IMG/VR virus record: IMGVR_UViG_3300032296_001709
Location: 1-23,959 of that record
Strand: one strand, 5' to 3'
DNA: 23,959 nucleotides
Source: a virus
Part shown: positions 22,838-23,959 of the stretch, in pieces
How positions within the stretch are numbered: position 1 is the stretch's first letter
Layout of the letters: every line of letters starts with the position of its first letter
Notes under the pieces: model-generated
Database searches by the model: none
What the model was told of the DNA's origin: nothing
The model's input: only the letters and a program-made list of their open reading frames with translations
Translations under genes and position numbers: made by a program

Positions 22838-23959
22838 GTGAATCAGTAGTCCTGAAGTTGACTGATGTGACGTTGACGAATACGGAGTCAACGGTCGAAG
22901 TGACGCGCACAGTCCCCGAAATTGTGATCGCTGGCATTGCCGGGCCTGCCGGTCCCGCCGGAGCTGGTGGAGCACTCGGCTACTACGGGGCTTTTTCGGA
23001 TTACACAACCCAAACACCGGTAGCAGATACCGCAACAGCCATGTTGTTGGGAACGACTGATGAAGCCAACGGGGTTTCAATTGTTTCCGGTTCACAGATT
23101 ACGTTCGCTAATGCTGGAACTTACAATGTGCAATGGTCCGGCCAGTTCGTAAACACTGCAACCGCCGATTGTGATGTTTCCGTATGGTTCAGAAAAAACG
23201 GGGTCGATGTCCCGGGTTCCACAGGGATTGTGAATGTCCCGTCTAAGCACGGGTCTAGTTCGGGCCACGCGTTGCCTTCATGGAACTTTGTGTTGACTGT
23301 CGCCGCGAATGATTACGTCCAGTTTTACTGGTCGTCGCCGTTGACGTCTGTCGCTATCACGACTTTTCCGATTTCTGGTTCACCGACTCGACCGACTACG
23401 GCGAGTCTGGTGGTTACTGCTACGCAGGTCATGTATACGCAAGCCGGCCCGCAAGGCGCGACTGGCCCGCAGGGGTTTCAGGGCAATCAAGGTGTTCAGG
23501 GCAGCCAAGGTGTTCAAGGCACACAAGGTAACCAGGGCGCGCAAGGCAACCAGGGGGCGCAAGGCAGTCAAGGTGTTCAGGGCGTTCAGGGCAGCCAAGG
23601 CGCACAGGGCGCACAGGGCGCACAGGGCACACAAGGCAGTCAAGGTGTTCAGGGCGTTCAGGGCAGCCAAGGCGTTCAGGGCAGCCAAGGCGTTCAGGGC
23701 GCCGATGGGGCACAGGGCGCACAGGGCAGCCAAGGCAATCAAGGCGCACAGGGCGCACAGGGCGCGCAAGGCGCACAGGGCAGCCAAGGCGCACAGGGCG
23801 CCGATGGGGCACAAGGCGCACAAGGCAGCCAAGGCGTTCAGGGCAGTCAAGGCGTCCAAGGCAATCAGGGCGCACAGGGCGCACAGGGCAGCCAAGGCGT
23901 TCAGGGGGCGCAGGGCACCGCCGGCGCGCAGGGCGCACAGGGCAGCCAAGGCGTTCAGG
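22834..23959 (+). CDS. Collagen-like tail fibre, truncated at window end
   Basis: At least 375 residues are open to the window edge. Residues 1-34 are an N-terminal strand region (SVVLKLTDVTLTNTESTVEV). A short collagen-like bit follows (IAGPAGPAGAGG). A C1q/TNF-like jelly-roll region spans about 50-195 (GYYGAFSDYTTQT through PSWNFVLTVAANDYVQFYWS). From residue 205 an uninterrupted Gly-X-Y tract runs to the window end. Collagen-like tracts are known in phage fibres, where they form trimeric shafts. The start overlaps the BppU-like gene stop (ATGA). No stop is visible, so length and C-terminal domain are unknown. Long minus-strand frames over it are shadows. Confidence 0.85.
   Translation, partial: MSESVVLKLTDVTLTNTESTVEVTRTVPEIVIAGIAGPAGPAGAGGALGYYGAFSDYTTQTPVADTATAMLLGTTDEANGVSIVSGSQITFANAGTYNVQWSGQFVNTATADCDVSVWFRKNGVDVPGSTGIVNVPSKHGSSSGHALPSWNFVLTVAANDYVQFYWSSPLTSVAITTFPISGSPTRPTTASLVVTATQVMYTQAGPQGATGPQGFQGNQGVQGSQGVQGTQGNQGAQGNQGAQGSQGVQGVQGSQGAQGAQGAQGTQGSQGVQGVQGSQGVQGSQGVQGADGAQGAQGSQGNQGAQGAQGAQGAQGSQGAQGADGAQGAQGSQGVQGSQGVQGNQGAQGAQGSQGVQGAQGTAGAQGAQGSQGVQ
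23446..23959 (+). repeat. Collagen-like Gly-X-Gln coding repeat
   Basis: There are 57 consecutive Gly-X-Y triplets with no interruption, and Gln at Y in 53 of them; the exceptions are GAT, GAD twice and GTA. X is mainly Ala, Val, Ser, Asn or Thr. An 18-bp unit encoding GSQGVQ (GGC AGC CAA GGC GTT CAG) recurs exactly several times, so the tract has probably grown by block duplication. Ser codons are always followed by CAA, while GTT is mostly followed by CAG. Confidence 0.95.

Noticed and set aside
23380-23949. Minus-strand Leu/Ala/Cys-rich frames of 169 and 189 residues
   Set aside because: They are translations of the complement of the Gly-X-Gln repeat; their regularity comes from the repeat, not from a gene.

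Overview
The window looks like the late (structural, lysis and tail-fibre) half of a tailed double-stranded DNA bacteriophage or prophage with a siphovirus-type, non-contractile long tail. The evidence is an HK97-type head module, a major tail protein, G/T tail assembly chaperones and a tape measure gene. Every supported gene is on the + strand, and many start codons overlap the preceding stop (ATGA or TAATG). An actinobacterial host is the best inference. The base composition is fairly GC-rich by eye. The terminase, portal, tail-fibre and holin families resemble those of actinobacteriophages. Upstream motifs match the DnaA-box variants used by high-GC Gram-positives. No integrase, repressor, tRNA, CRISPR array or insertion sequence is visible, so lifestyle cannot be judged.

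Layout. 1-308: non-coding repeat region with ten DnaA-box-like 9-mers in one orientation, a 20-bp tandem repeat and a strong hairpin. 309-6782: DNA packaging and head genes, comprising small and large terminase, a 46-aa membrane protein, portal, a multidomain prohead protease and the major capsid protein, followed by a 15-bp-stem hairpin. 6895-10943: five tightly coupled sugar-modification genes (tandem-domain glycosyltransferase, small glycosyltransferase, NeuD-like acetyltransferase, two family-2-like glycosyltransferases). 10943-11970: head-tail connector and tail-terminator-like genes. 11971-13005: a CgeB-like glycosyltransferase placed just before the major tail protein gene.

13039-19271: major tail protein, gp10-like protein, G/T chaperones with a -1 frame relationship, tape measure, a minor tail protein carrying a LamG-like domain, and a second minor tail protein. 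19271-20337: N-acetylmuramoyl-L-alanine amidase endolysin and a small membrane/coiled-coil protein. 20334-21747: a small CxxC/HTH-like protein overlapping a metallophosphoesterase. 21759-22261: a DUF6378-like protein and an acidic peptide. 22261-22494: an r1t-type holin. 22496 to the end: a baseplate/fibre-associated protein and a TNF/C1q-like plus collagen-like fibre gene that runs off the window.

The most unusual content is the six-gene glycosylation/acetylation set interleaved with the capsid and tail-tube genes, which suggests dedicated decoration of the virion. Next in interest are the DnaA-box cluster upstream of the terminase, the protease fusion with a possible internal translation start, the overlapping CxxC-protein/phosphoesterase pair, and a collagen-like fibre with glutamine at almost every third position.
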